This document shows, one piece after another, positions 25,867-35,151 of a DNA stretch of 64,000 nucleotides; positions within the stretch are counted from its first letter, which is position 1; every line of letters starts with the position of its first letter. The notes under the pieces are model-generated. The model worked only from the letters and a program-made list of their open reading frames with translations. It ran no database searches and was not told where the DNA came from. The stretch comes from Bradyrhizobium sp. 186 (GTDB lineage Bacteria > Pseudomonadota > Alphaproteobacteria > Rhizobiales > Xanthobacteraceae), in the NCBI RefSeq assembly GCF_023101685.1, contig NZ_CP082164.1:1860001-1924000 (forward strand). Direction: 5' to 3'. Made by a program: the position numbers and the translations under genes.

Positions 25867-27273
25867 ATGCTGCTGTTGCTTGGAGGTTTTCTCATCCTGA
25901 TGCTGCTCGGCGTTCCCGTGGCGATTGCGATGGCCGCGTCGTCGCTGCTCTACATCCTGGTCAGCGGCGTGACGCCCGACGTCACGCTGGCGCAGCGCAT
26001 GATCGCCGGCGTCGAGAGCTTCCCGCTGCTCGCCGTGCCGTTCTTCATCCTGGCGGGCAACCTCATGAACATCGCCGGCGTCACCGGGCGCATCTACAAA
26101 TTCGCCGTCGCGCTGGTCGGCTGGATGCGTGGCGGCCTCGGCCACGTCAACATCATCGGATCGGTGATCTTCTCCGGCATGTCCGGCACCGCGATCGCGG
26201 ATGCCGCTGGCCTCGGCACCATCGAGATCAAGGCGATGAAGGACCACGGCTACTCGACCGAGTTCTCGGTCGGCGTCACCGCGGCCTCCGCGACGCTCGG
26301 CCCGATCATTCCGCCATCGCTGCCCTTCGTGATCTACGGCATGATGGCGAACGTCTCGATCGGCGCGCTGTTCCTGGGCGGCGTCATTCCCGGTGTCGTC
26401 CTGACGCTGTTCATGATGGCCACGGTCACCTACTTCGCGCACAAGAACAAATGGGGTAGCGATACGCCGTTCTCCTGGCCGCAACTTGGCTCGGCGGGGG
26501 TCGAGATCGTCATCGTGTTCTCTTTCCCGATGGCGATCTGGTTGATGACGCTCTCCGGCCTCTCGACCAACATGGCTGTTGTGATCGGCCTCGGTGCGCT
26601 GCTCGCGATCGACTGGTACTTCGACTTCTCCGCGGTGATGGCGCTGATGGCGCCGGTGATCCTGATCGGCGGCATGACGCTCGGCTGGTTCACGCCGACG
26701 GAGGCCGCGGTTGCCGCGGTGATCTGGTCGCTGTTCCTCGGCCTGGTGCGCTATCGCACCATGACGCTGAAGACGGTGGCCAAGGCGACCTTCGACACCA
26801 TCGAGACCACGGCCTCGGTGCTGTTCATCGTCACCGCCGCCTCGATCTTCGCGTGGCTCCTCACGGTGTCGCAGGCCGCGCAGATGCTTTCGGACTGGAT
26901 GCTCAGCATCACCCACAACAAATGGGTGTTCCTGGCGCTCGCGAACATCCTGATCCTGTTCGTCGGCTGCTTCATCGACACGACGGCCGCGATCACTATT
27001 CTGGTGCCGATCCTGCTGCCGATCGTGCTCAAGCTCGGCATCGATCCGATCCACTTCGGCCTGATCATGACGCTGAACCTGATGATTGGCTTATTGCACC
27101 CGCCGCTCGGCATGGTGCTGTTCGTTCTGGCCCGCGTGGCAAAACTCTCGGTCGAGCGTACGACGGTCGCGATCCTGCCGTGGCTGGTGCCGCTGATGCT
27201 CGCGCTGATCGCGATCACCTACATCCCCGAACTGACCCTCTGGCTGCCAAAATACATGGGACTTTCCAAATGA
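25867..27273 (+). CDS. dctM: TRAP transporter large membrane subunit DctM
   Basis: This 468-residue permease has about twelve membrane helices and family motifs such as SFPLLAVPFFILAGNLMN, GSVIFSGMSGTAIADAAGLG, SATLGPIIPPSLPFVIYGMM and ALANILILFVGCFIDTTAAI. It drives Na+- or H+-coupled uptake with DctP and DctQ. The frame is open a little upstream, but ATG 25867 gives the typical start MLLLLGGFLILMLLGVP. The stop overlaps the following dehydrogenase start as ATGA, linking transport and metabolism in one transcript. Confidence 0.93.
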   Translation: MLLLLGGFLILMLLGVPVAIAMAASSLLYILVSGVTPDVTLAQRMIAGVESFPLLAVPFFILAGNLMNIAGVTGRIYKFAVALVGWMRGGLGHVNIIGSVIFSGMSGTAIADAAGLGTIEIKAMKDHGYSTEFSVGVTAASATLGPIIPPSLPFVIYGMMANVSIGALFLGGVIPGVVLTLFMMATVTYFAHKNKWGSDTPFSWPQLGSAGVEIVIVFSFPMAIWLMTLSGLSTNMAVVIGLGALLAIDWYFDFSAVMALMAPVILIGGMTLGWFTPTEAAVAAVIWSLFLGLVRYRTMTLKTVAKATFDTIETTASVLFIVTAASIFAWLLTVSQAAQMLSDWMLSITHNKWVFLALANILILFVGCFIDTTAAITILVPILLPIVLKLGIDPIHFGLIMTLNLMIGLLHPPLGMVLFVLARVAKLSVERTTVAILPWLVPLMLALIAITYIPELTLWLPKYMGLSK

Positions 27274-28319
27274 CCTCCTCAGCTCTCGCCGCAACCCTGT
27301 TCGGCCCCGAAGATCTGCGCATGATCGAGCATCCGCTCGACAAGCTCGCATCCGGCATGGTGCGCATCCGCTTCGGCGCCGGCGGTATCTGCGGCTCGGA
27401 CATGCACTATTTCCGCCACGCCCGGACCGGCGATTTCGTGGTGAAGTCGCCGCTGGTGCTCGGCCACGAGATTTCCGGCGAGGTGGTCGAAATCTCTGGT
27501 TCCGCGTCGAACCTGAAGGTCGGCGACCGCGTCGCCGTCAATCCGTCGCGCTGGTGCGGCCATTGCGTCGCCTGCCGCGAGGGCCGGCCGAACCTCTGCG
27601 AAAATATCTATTTCATGGGCTCGGCCTCGAAGACGCCGCACATGCAGGGCGGCTTTGCCAACTATTTTGATGCGATCCCGGCGCAGTGCGTGAAGATCCC
27701 TGACCATGTGTCCTATCAGGCCGCGGCGCTCGCCGAGCCGCTCGCGGTCTGCCTGCATGCGGTCGCACGCGCCGGCAACATCGAGGGCAAGCGCGGGATC
27801 ATCTTCGGCGCCGGTCCGATCGGGCTGTTGACCATGCTCGCCGCGCGTCGCGCCGGCATCGCCGACATCACGGTGGCCGACATCGCGCCGGCGCCGCTCG
27901 CGTTCGCGAGCCGGCTCGGCGCCGATCATGTCGAGAATGTCGGGGGCGGGGAAGAGGGCCTGAAGGCGCAAGCCGCCGCGCGTCCCTACGACGTGGCCTT
28001 CGAGGTCTCGGGCACGGCCGCGGGCCTTGCCAGCGCAATCGGCATCGTCAGGCGCGGCGGCACGGTGGTGCAGATCGGCAATTTGCCGGGCGGACAGATT
28101 CCGGTGCCGGCGAATGCGGTGATGGCCAAGGAGATCGACCTGCGCGGCTCGTTCCGCTTCGGGCTCGAGTTCATGACGGCGGTGGAACTGATCGCGGCCG
28201 GCAGCGTCGACGTGCTGTCGCTGGTCACCGCCGAGCGGCCCCTGTCGACCGCGCCGGACGCGCTGCGGTTGGCGCTCGATCGCTCGCAGAGTGTCAAAGT
28301 CGTGCTGACCGCGAACTGA
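27270..28319 (+). CDS. idnD: Zinc-dependent L-idonate/L-gulonate 5-dehydrogenase-like enzyme
   Basis: This is a 349-residue medium-chain alcohol dehydrogenase. The catalytic zinc site is GGICGSDMHYF (Cys 41) with GHE (His 66, Glu 67). The structural zinc cysteines are 96, 99, 102 and 110 (WCGHCVACREGRPNLC). The NAD-binding loop is GAGPIGLLTML. The sequence agrees with IdnD and GulD/RspB dehydrogenases, which oxidise L-idonate or L-gulonate at C5. Coupling with dctM and position before uxuA suggest that it feeds D-fructuronate to UxuB, as in the L-gulonate route. Confidence 0.82.
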   Translation: MTSSALAATLFGPEDLRMIEHPLDKLASGMVRIRFGAGGICGSDMHYFRHARTGDFVVKSPLVLGHEISGEVVEISGSASNLKVGDRVAVNPSRWCGHCVACREGRPNLCENIYFMGSASKTPHMQGGFANYFDAIPAQCVKIPDHVSYQAAALAEPLAVCLHAVARAGNIEGKRGIIFGAGPIGLLTMLAARRAGIADITVADIAPAPLAFASRLGADHVENVGGGEEGLKAQAAARPYDVAFEVSGTAAGLASAIGIVRRGGTVVQIGNLPGGQIPVPANAVMAKEIDLRGSFRFGLEFMTAVELIAAGSVDVLSLVTAERPLSTAPDALRLALDRSQSVKVVLTAN

Positions 28320-28335
28320 TCCGGGGAGAACGCGC

Positions 28336-29526
28336 ATGATGTTGCAGGGATGGCGCTGGTACGGGCCCGACGATCCCGTGTCGCTGGACGACGTCAGGCA
28401 GGCCGGTGCGACGGACATCGTCTCGGCGCTGCATCAGGTGCCGATCGGCGAGGCCTGGACGCGCAAGGCGGTCGAGGAGCGCAAGAACTTCATCGAACAG
28501 GGCCAGCCCGGCCGCTCGCCCCTGACCTGGTCGGTGGTGGAATCGATTCCGATCCCCGACGACGTCAAGCGTCTCGGCGGCAAGGCGACCCGCTCGATCG
28601 AGGCGTGGATCGCGAGCCTTGAAGCGGTCGCGGCCGCCGGCATCAAGATCATCTGCTACAATTTCATGCCGGTGGTCGACTGGTGCCGCACCGATCTCGA
28701 ATGGGAGCTGCCGAACGGTGCCCGCGCCATGCGCTTCGACCAGGACCGCTTTGCTGCTTTCGAGCTGCACATTCTGAAGCGCCCCGCGGCACTCCAGGAG
28801 TATTCTCCGGAGGCACAGGCGCGAGCGAAAGCGCTCTTCGACAAGATGAGCCAGGCCGACATCGATTACCTCGTCATGGTCATCGCCAGCGCGCTGCCCG
28901 GCTCGACCACCGAGCCTATGACCATCCCGCAGTTCCGCGACCGGCTCGAGCAGTATCGCGACATCACGCCGGAGATCCTGCGCCGGCATCTCGCCGAGTT
29001 TTTGAGCCGCGTCGCGCCGGTGGCCGAGCAACTCGGCGTCTCGCTGACGCTTCATCCCGACGATCCGCCGCGACCGCTGTTCGGGCTGCCGCGCGTCGCC
29101 TCGACCGCCGTCGACTATCAGGCGCTGTTCGACGCCGTGCCGTCAAAGGCCAACGGCATCTGCCTGTGCACGGGTTCGCTCGGCGCCCGCGCCGCCAACA
29201 ATCTGCCTGAGATGGCCGAACGCTTCGGCCCGCGCATCGCGTTTGCGCATCTGCGCGCCACCAAGCGCGAGCCGGACGGCCTGTCGTTCTATGAGTCCGA
29301 CCATCTCGATGGCGACGTCGACATGATCGCGGTGCTGAAGGCGCTGCTGAAGGAGAACGCGCGGCGTTCGCCGGACAAGCAGATCGTCTTCCGTCCTGAT
29401 CACGGCCATCGCATGCTGGACGATCTCGCCGCCACCAAGCGCACCAATCCCGGCTACACCGCGATCGGCCGCCTGCGTGGCCTCGCGGAGCTCCGCGGCG
29501 CCATCCGCGCGATCGAGCATCAATAG
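28336..29526 (+). CDS. uxuA: Mannonate dehydratase UxuA
   Basis: This 396-residue enzyme removes water from D-mannonate to give 2-keto-3-deoxygluconate. The TIM-barrel motifs of UxuA are present: MLQGWRWYGPDDPVSLDDVR, IKIICYNFMPVVDWCRTDL, TLHPDDPPRPLFGLPRV, LCTGSLGARAANNLPEM and FRPDHGHRMLDDL. The His, Cys and Asp residues bind the metal. GGGGAGAA lies before ATG 28336. It is the third step of the proposed pathway after the idonate-type dehydrogenase and UxuB. Confidence 0.95.
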   Translation: MMLQGWRWYGPDDPVSLDDVRQAGATDIVSALHQVPIGEAWTRKAVEERKNFIEQGQPGRSPLTWSVVESIPIPDDVKRLGGKATRSIEAWIASLEAVAAAGIKIICYNFMPVVDWCRTDLEWELPNGARAMRFDQDRFAAFELHILKRPAALQEYSPEAQARAKALFDKMSQADIDYLVMVIASALPGSTTEPMTIPQFRDRLEQYRDITPEILRRHLAEFLSRVAPVAEQLGVSLTLHPDDPPRPLFGLPRVASTAVDYQALFDAVPSKANGICLCTGSLGARAANNLPEMAERFGPRIAFAHLRATKREPDGLSFYESDHLDGDVDMIAVLKALLKENARRSPDKQIVFRPDHGHRMLDDLAATKRTNPGYTAIGRLRGLAELRGAIRAIEHQ

Positions 29527-29641
29527 GAGACCTGCGGCTCCATCAGGCGAGAAATCGCTGCGATGGCGGCCGCCAACAGCTCCGGCGGCGTGATAGGCAA
29601 GATGATCCACGTGCAGAGCATGCCGTGAGCGGAGATGAGAA

Positions 29642-30793
29642 ATGCGCCTGGCACAGTGTCATAACTTCCACGACTTCCGGCGGCTGGCGCGCCGCCGGCT
29701 GCCCGGCCCGATCTTCGACTATATCGATGGCGCGGCCGACGATGAGACGACCCATCGCCGCAACAGCGCGAGCTTCTCGCATTGCGACCTGCTGCCCAAC
29801 GTGCTGCGCGGCGTGCAACAGGTCGATCTCTCGGTCACCATCATGGGCCAGAAGCTCGCGCTGCCGTTCTACTGCTCGCCGACCGCCTTGCAGCGCCTGT
29901 TTCATCATGACGGCGAGCGGGCCGTCGCCGCTGCCGCTGCGCGCTACGGCACCATGTTCGGCGTCTCCTCGCTGGGCACGGTTGGCCTGGAGGAATTGCG
30001 CAAGGCCCACGACACGCCGCAGGTCTATCAATTCTATTTCCACAGGGATCGCGGTCTCAACCGCGCCATGATGCAGCGCGCCAAGGAGGCGGGCGTCGAG
30101 GTGATGATGCTGACGGTCGACAGCATCACCGGAGGAAATCGCGAGCGCGATCTGCGCACCGGCTTCAGCATTCCCTTCCGCCTGACGCTTGCGGGCATGC
30201 TGCAGTTCGCGATCAAGCCGATGTGGGGCATCCAGTATCTCAGCCACGAGAAATTCGGGCTCCCGCAACTGGAGGAGCATGTCGACATGAGCGGCGGCGC
30301 CATGTCGATCGGCCGCTATTTCACGGAAATGCTGGATCCCGCGATGAATTGGGACGATGTCGCGGAGATGGTGCGGACCTGGAACGGGCCGTTCTGCCTG
30401 AAGGGGATCATGTCGGTGGAAGACGCGCGCCGCGCGGTCGAGATCGGCTGTGCCGGGATCGTCCTGTCCAACCATGGCGGCCGCCAGCTCGACGGCTCCC
30501 GCTCGGCTTTCGATCAACTCGCCGAAATCGTGGATGCCGTGGGCGACCGCATCGACGTGATGATGGACGGTGGCATCCAGCGCGGAACCCATATCCTGAA
30601 AGCGCTGTCGCTCGGGGCCAAGGCGGTCGGGCTTGGACGATACTATCTCTATCCGCTCGCCGCCGCCGGACGGCCCGGCGTCGAACGAGCCCTCGGCCTG
30701 CTGCGGGCCGAGCTCGAGCGCGACATGAAGCTGATGGGGTGCACGTCGATCAGCCAGCTATCGCGCGCCAATCTGCGCTTCCGGCCCGGGTAG
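29642..30793 (+). CDS. FMN-dependent alpha-hydroxyacid dehydrogenase (LldD-like)
   Basis: This is a 383-residue TIM-barrel flavoenzyme. The start FHDFRRLARRRLPGPIFDYI and the active-site motif SNHGGRQLDGS (His near residue 278, then Arg) define the family. DVMMDGGIQRGTHILKAL binds the FMN phosphate. L-lactate dehydrogenase, glycolate oxidase and mandelate dehydrogenase all share these features. Here the sugar-acid context leaves the substrate open. GGAGATGAG lies upstream. It follows uxuA by 115 bases and converges with a LysR gene. Confidence 0.85.
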   Translation: MRLAQCHNFHDFRRLARRRLPGPIFDYIDGAADDETTHRRNSASFSHCDLLPNVLRGVQQVDLSVTIMGQKLALPFYCSPTALQRLFHHDGERAVAAAAARYGTMFGVSSLGTVGLEELRKAHDTPQVYQFYFHRDRGLNRAMMQRAKEAGVEVMMLTVDSITGGNRERDLRTGFSIPFRLTLAGMLQFAIKPMWGIQYLSHEKFGLPQLEEHVDMSGGAMSIGRYFTEMLDPAMNWDDVAEMVRTWNGPFCLKGIMSVEDARRAVEIGCAGIVLSNHGGRQLDGSRSAFDQLAEIVDAVGDRIDVMMDGGIQRGTHILKALSLGAKAVGLGRYYLYPLAAAGRPGVERALGLLRAELERDMKLMGCTSISQLSRANLRFRPG

Positions 30794-30813
30794 CGCGCCG
30801 TGATCGGCCGGCA

Positions 30814-31752
30814 TCAATAGCAGGCGGCCATCGCGCCGAGCTTCGGATAGAGCCGGTCGATCGCCGCGAGCTCGCTTTGCATCTGCGCGATGATCCAGTC
30901 GCGAATCTCGGCGGCGATCGGGCGCATCGGCCGGTTGCGCGGCGGGAGGAATTCGCAGATGCGCAGCGTCGTGGTGAGCGCGTCGGAAGCCGGCACCAGT
31001 GCGCCGGTCAATAGCCAGTGCGAGGTCACCGTCAGCCAGCCGAGCGCGATGCCCTGGCCGAGCAGGGCGGCCTGCACCACGACGGCATAATCGGTGAAGC
31101 TCAGCGCCTTGGCCGCACCGCGGCGTTTCGTGAGAAATGATGAATAGTCCGCCGCCCAGTCGCCGGGCGTGTCGGCAAGACGAATGATGGTGTTGCCTTC
31201 CGCCGGCCCGGTCTCGCCGAGATAGGCAGGGCTGCACACCGGCAGCATGACCTCCTTCATCACCAGCGTGCCGCCGGACGATGGCTCTTCGCGGTCGCGG
31301 AAGCGCATGCCGAGATCGACATTCTCCACCGGCCCGCGCAGTGCGCCGGAGATGAGCTGGAAGCGCAAATCGACCTGCGGAAACTGTCGCTGGAGCTTGT
31401 CGATGCGCGGCATCAGCCAATGCGTGGTGAAGGCGGAGGAGACCGACAGCGTCACCGTCTCGGTGCCTTTGCGGCGGCGCTCGATCTCGACCAGCCCGGT
31501 CTCGATGCTGCGAAAGCCCTCGAGCACCCGGCGATACAGGAGCTCGCCTTCCTCGGTCAGCACCGCGCGGCCCGCTGTGCGGTCGAACAGGCGTACGCCG
31601 AGATGCTCCTCGAACTGGCCGAGCATGCGGCTCACCGCGGGCTGGGTGACGTTCAGTTCGGCAGCAGCGGCCGTGAAGCTGCCGTTGCGCGCCGCTGCGT
31701 CGAAGACGAACAGGGCGTTACTGGAAGGCAGCATGCGGCGCAGTTCAGGCAT
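30814..31752 (-). CDS. LysR-family regulator, GcvA type
   Basis: The 312-residue protein has an N-terminal helix-turn-helix (ALFVFDAAARNGSFTAAAAE, LNVTQPAVSRMLGQFEEHLG) and a periplasmic-binding-protein-like effector domain from about residue 95. ITHWLMPRIDKLQRQFPQVD and MRFRDREEPSSGG resemble the GcvA/AmpR branch. It is divergent from the polyamine-type ABC transporter operon at 31963, which it more likely controls than the convergent flavoenzyme gene. Confidence 0.85.
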   Translation of the reverse strand: MPELRRMLPSSNALFVFDAAARNGSFTAAAAELNVTQPAVSRMLGQFEEHLGVRLFDRTAGRAVLTEEGELLYRRVLEGFRSIETGLVEIERRRKGTETVTLSVSSAFTTHWLMPRIDKLQRQFPQVDLRFQLISGALRGPVENVDLGMRFRDREEPSSGGTLVMKEVMLPVCSPAYLGETGPAEGNTIIRLADTPGDWAADYSSFLTKRRGAAKALSFTDYAVVVQAALLGQGIALGWLTVTSHWLLTGALVPASDALTTTLRICEFLPPRNRPMRPIAAEIRDWIIAQMQSELAAIDRLYPKLGAMAACY

Positions 31753-31760
31753 AACGCCAT

Positions 31761-31804
31761 GTTATGAGGCCGGTAACAATTTGGCAATTGCCGAGTTCTG
31801 CCAA
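31761..31804. promoter_or_regulatory. LysR-type binding region with inverted repeats
   Basis: GTTA...TAAC at 31761-31777 and TTGGCA...TGCCAA at 31781-31804 are inverted repeats, with the perfect palindrome GGCAATTGCC at 31783-31792 inside. They begin 8 bases from the LysR start and about 160 from the divergent ABC gene. This fits LysR recognition and activation sites. Confidence 0.5.
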
Positions 31805-31962
31805 GTCTGGTGTCATTGGCATGACAGCCTATAGATAAGGCTCGGGAGAGACGATTGGGTGCGGTGCACGCTGCAATCATGAGTGCTCCGGAACTCTGTC
31901 TATAAAGCAGGCTTATGGCGTGCAGTGAGGCGCGCTGTTGCAGGACATGACGGGGTCGATCG

Positions 31963-33045
31963 TTGGGCAAACGAGCGGAAAGCGTCGAGATCAGGTCCGC
32001 GAGCAAGGCTTACGGCGCGGTTCGCGCCCTCGATGACGTGTCCCTCAATGTCGGCGCCGGCGAGTTCGTCTCGCTGCTCGGCCCGTCCGGTTCGGGCAAG
32101 ACCACGCTGCTCGGCATCTTGGGCGGCTTCATCCTGCCATCGTCAGGCTCGATCCATTTCGGCGGCCGTGACGTCACCTACATGCCGCCGCACAAGCGCG
32201 ACCTCGGCGTCGTCTTCCAGAACTACGCGCTGTTTCCGCACATGAGCGTCGGCGAGAACGTCGCCTTTCCGCTGCGCGCACGCCGCCTGCCGAAGGCGAT
32301 CTGGCCGGACAAGGTGCGCGCGGCGCTCGCGATGGTGGGCCTTGCCGGTTATGAAGAGCGCGGCATCGCGCAACTGTCAGGCGGCCAGCGCCAGCGCGTG
32401 GCGCTGGCGCGCGCGATGATCTTCGAGCCGCGCCTGATCCTGATGGACGAGCCGCTTTCCGCGCTCGACAAGCAGCTGCGGGAATCCATGCAGATCGAGC
32501 TGCGCACGCTGCACAGACGCATCGGCGCCACCATCATCTACGTCACCCATGATCAGCGCGAGGCGTTGACCATGAGCGACCGCGTCGCCGTGATGAAGGA
32601 CGGCCGTCTGATCCAGATCGACCAGCCTGAACGCCTGCACGACCATCCCGCGGATTCCTTCGTCGCGAGTTTTATCGGCGAGGCCACGCTGCTGCCTGTG
32701 CGCCGCATCGATGCCTCCAGCGTCGCGCTCGGCAACGCCCTGCTGCGCAGCGCCCGCGCGATTCCCGACGGCGATGCGCTGATGCTCGCCGTGCATAGCG
32801 AAAAGCTCCTGATCGACGACGGCGCGACTGACGCTGCCTGCAACCGCTTGACCGGCACCGTCACCGACATCGTCTACCAGGGCGAGAGCCTGCGCATTTT
32901 CCTCGCACTGCCCGACGGCACCGCGCTCAGCCTGCGCCAGCCGAGCTACCACCAGGCCTACCAGCGCATTCCGCCGCTCGGCGGCAGCCTCACCGTCACC
33001 CTTCACCCCGAGGACACCATCGTCGTCCCCAGGGCGAGCGACTAG
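31963..33045 (+). CDS. potA: Polyamine-type ABC transporter ATPase
   Basis: The 360-residue ATPase has Walker A GPSGSGKTT (residues 40-48), the signature LSGGQRQRVALARAM, Walker B LILMDEPLSALD and a His-switch VTHDQREALTMSDR. A C-terminal TOBE domain of about 110 residues follows, as in PotA and other group-2 importers. The start is TTG 31963, the only plausible in-frame codon after a TGA at 31948-31950. It precedes a HAD gene by 37 bases. The binding protein and permeases of this transporter follow at 35152-37878. Confidence 0.88.
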   Translation: MGKRAESVEIRSASKAYGAVRALDDVSLNVGAGEFVSLLGPSGSGKTTLLGILGGFILPSSGSIHFGGRDVTYMPPHKRDLGVVFQNYALFPHMSVGENVAFPLRARRLPKAIWPDKVRAALAMVGLAGYEERGIAQLSGGQRQRVALARAMIFEPRLILMDEPLSALDKQLRESMQIELRTLHRRIGATIIYVTHDQREALTMSDRVAVMKDGRLIQIDQPERLHDHPADSFVASFIGEATLLPVRRIDASSVALGNALLRSARAIPDGDALMLAVHSEKLLIDDGATDAACNRLTGTVTDIVYQGESLRIFLALPDGTALSLRQPSYHQAYQRIPPLGGSLTVTLHPEDTIVVPRASD

Positions 33046-33082
33046 CATCCAGCCTTTTCCAAAACCGAGAGAAGAAACCAAA

Positions 33083-33799
33083 ATGTCGTCAGCAGCCTCG
33101 TTCAGCAATTTCAAGGTCCTCACCTTCGACGTCGTCGGCACCTTGATCGATTTCGAGACCGGCGTGCTCTCCGCGGTGCGCAGGATCTCGGGCAAGTCGC
33201 CGGCCGAGCTCAGCGACGACAAGATCTTCGAATCCTACAAGCGCGGACGCGACAAGCACCACGAGCGCTCGAGCGAGGTGATGTTCCACGTCTACCGCTA
33301 TCTCGCCAAGGAGCTCGGGCTTGCGGCCGATGACGCCTCCTGCGACGTTTTCCAGCTTGCCGTGCTGCGCTGGGGGCCGTTTTCGGATTCCGTCGAAGCG
33401 CTCAAGCGCCTGCGCACGAAATTTCGCCTGGTGGCGATGACCAATGCCGACCGCGTCGCGCTGTCCTGCTATGCGCATGCGCTGGGCAATCCCTTCGACG
33501 ACACGGTGTGCGCCGATGACACCGGCGTTGCAAAACCCAATCCGGAATTCTTCGCCTACAACAAGGGCCGGCAGTCCGCTTTCGGCTACAAGCAGTCCGA
33601 TATCCTTCACGTCGCGCAGAGCCAGCACCACGACATCGGGATCGCGCGAAAGCTCGGCTACAAGGTGTGCTGGATCGAGCGCCGCCAGGGCATGGCCGGG
33701 TTCGGCGGCACGCCCGCCGTGGAGACGCTGACCAAGCCGGACTTCCATTTCCCGACCTTGAAGGCGCTCGCCGACGCGGCGATCGGACCGGCAGCGTAA
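33083..33799 (+). CDS. HAD-superfamily protein, haloacid-dehalogenase (type II) like
   Basis: The product has 238 residues. Motif I is LTFDVVGTLIDFETG: the nucleophile Asp is present, but the second Asp used by phosphatases is replaced by Val, as in L-2-haloacid dehalogenases, which have DxxGTL. Motif II is AMTNADR, motif III VAKPNPEFF, and motif IV HVAQSQHHDIGIARKLGY. The reaction could be hydrolysis of a C-X bond or another acyl-enzyme reaction, and no substrate is evident. It lies between the ATPase and the amine oxidase of a polyamine-type operon, with AGAGAAG upstream. Confidence 0.8.
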   Translation: MSSAASFSNFKVLTFDVVGTLIDFETGVLSAVRRISGKSPAELSDDKIFESYKRGRDKHHERSSEVMFHVYRYLAKELGLAADDASCDVFQLAVLRWGPFSDSVEALKRLRTKFRLVAMTNADRVALSCYAHALGNPFDDTVCADDTGVAKPNPEFFAYNKGRQSAFGYKQSDILHVAQSQHHDIGIARKLGYKVCWIERRQGMAGFGGTPAVETLTKPDFHFPTLKALADAAIGPAA

Positions 33800-33802
33800 C
33801 GC

Positions 33803-35122
33803 ATGAGCGGCGGCATGACACGGGACTGGAGCGCATTGCCATCGGCCAACTCGCTGTGGGCAGCCACGGCCGAGCCGGCGCGCGACTTTCCTGTCCTGTC
33901 GGGCGAGCAACAGGCGGATGTGGTGATCATCGGTGCGGGCTATACCGGGCTATCGGCGGCGCACCACATCGCCAAGAGCGGTCTCGCGCCGATCGTGCTC
34001 GAGGCCAACCGCCCCGGCTGGGGCGCGAGCGGCCGCAATGGCGGCGTGATCACCGCGAAGTTTCGCCTGTCGTTCCGCGAGATCGACGCCGTGCACGGCC
34101 GCGCCATGGCGCAGCGCATGTACGAGATCGCGCATGAATCCACTGACATTGTCGAAGAGCTCGTCTCCGAGTTCGGCATCACCAGCGCGGCGTTGACGCG
34201 CGCCGGTCAGGTCAAGGCCGCACACAACGAGACGACGCTGAAGGCTGCGATCGACGAAGCCGGCTGGATGAAGCGCGAGATGGGGGATGCGGAGGTCCGC
34301 ATCCTCGACAAGCGCGAAGTGCGCGACGAGACCGGGTCCGACATCTTCGCCGGCGGCGTTCTCAATCCCGGCTCCGGCGGCATTCATCCGCTGAACTATC
34401 TGCGCGGCCTCGCCGATGGCGTGGCGCGCCGCGGCGTCGCCATTTTCCAGGAATCGCCGGTGCTGAAGCTTCGACGGGCACAGCACGGCATCGTCGCCGA
34501 AACGCCGCACGGTGCGGTGCGCGCGAAGCAGGCGATCATCGCCACCAACAGCTATTCCGACCTGACCGGCGCCACCGCGCACATGCAGCGCACGCTGATT
34601 CCGTTCCGCAGCGCCATCATCGCCACCGATAAGCTGCCGCGCAATCTGGCCGGGCGCTTGATGCCGACGGGGCGCACCTACACCGAAACCAAGCGCATGA
34701 TGCGCTGGTTTCGCATGGTCGATAACCGCGTGATCTTTGGCGGCCGCGGCGCCTTCGGCAAGCAGGATTCCGAATCCGCTTTCGATGCTCTGCGCAAGGC
34801 GATGATCGGCATCTTCCCCGATCTCGCCGACGTCCCGCTCGCGTACAAATGGTCGGGCCTGGTCGGCATGACGCTGGACTCGGTGCCGCATATCGGCCGG
34901 CTCGACGATCGCGCGCTGTTCTCGATGGGCTACAACGGCGCCGGCGTGGCGATGTCGAGCCTGATGGGCCGCTATCTCGCCGCCTTCGTGCGCGGTGAGA
35001 CGCCGGAGGTCGGGCTGCTCGATGCGCGGCGCCTGAAACCCATTCCGTTCTATCCGTTGCGCGAGCCTGCCGTGCGCATGGTCGCCGGCTGGTATCAGTT
35101 TCTCGACGCGATCGGTCAGTGA
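33803..35122 (+). CDS. FAD-dependent amine oxidoreductase (PuuB/OrdL-like)
   Basis: This 439-residue DAO-fold flavoprotein has the dinucleotide motif VVIIGAGYTGLSAAHHIAKS with the acidic end VLEANRPGWGASGRNGGVIT. The C-terminal FAD site is YKWSGLVGMTLDSVPHIGRL followed by MGYNGAGVAMSSLMGRYLA. The family includes gamma-glutamylputrescine oxidase. Its place inside a polyamine-type ABC operon supports oxidation of an imported amine. It starts 3 bases after the HAD gene and ends 29 bases before the binding-protein gene. Confidence 0.85.
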   Translation: MSGGMTRDWSALPSANSLWAATAEPARDFPVLSGEQQADVVIIGAGYTGLSAAHHIAKSGLAPIVLEANRPGWGASGRNGGVITAKFRLSFREIDAVHGRAMAQRMYEIAHESTDIVEELVSEFGITSAALTRAGQVKAAHNETTLKAAIDEAGWMKREMGDAEVRILDKREVRDETGSDIFAGGVLNPGSGGIHPLNYLRGLADGVARRGVAIFQESPVLKLRRAQHGIVAETPHGAVRAKQAIIATNSYSDLTGATAHMQRTLIPFRSAIIATDKLPRNLAGRLMPTGRTYTETKRMMRWFRMVDNRVIFGGRGAFGKQDSESAFDALRKAMIGIFPDLADVPLAYKWSGLVGMTLDSVPHIGRLDDRALFSMGYNGAGVAMSSLMGRYLAAFVRGETPEVGLLDARRLKPIPFYPLREPAVRMVAGWYQFLDAIGQ

Positions 35123-35151
35123 GATCTAGTTTGGCGACAGAGGAGGCGAGG

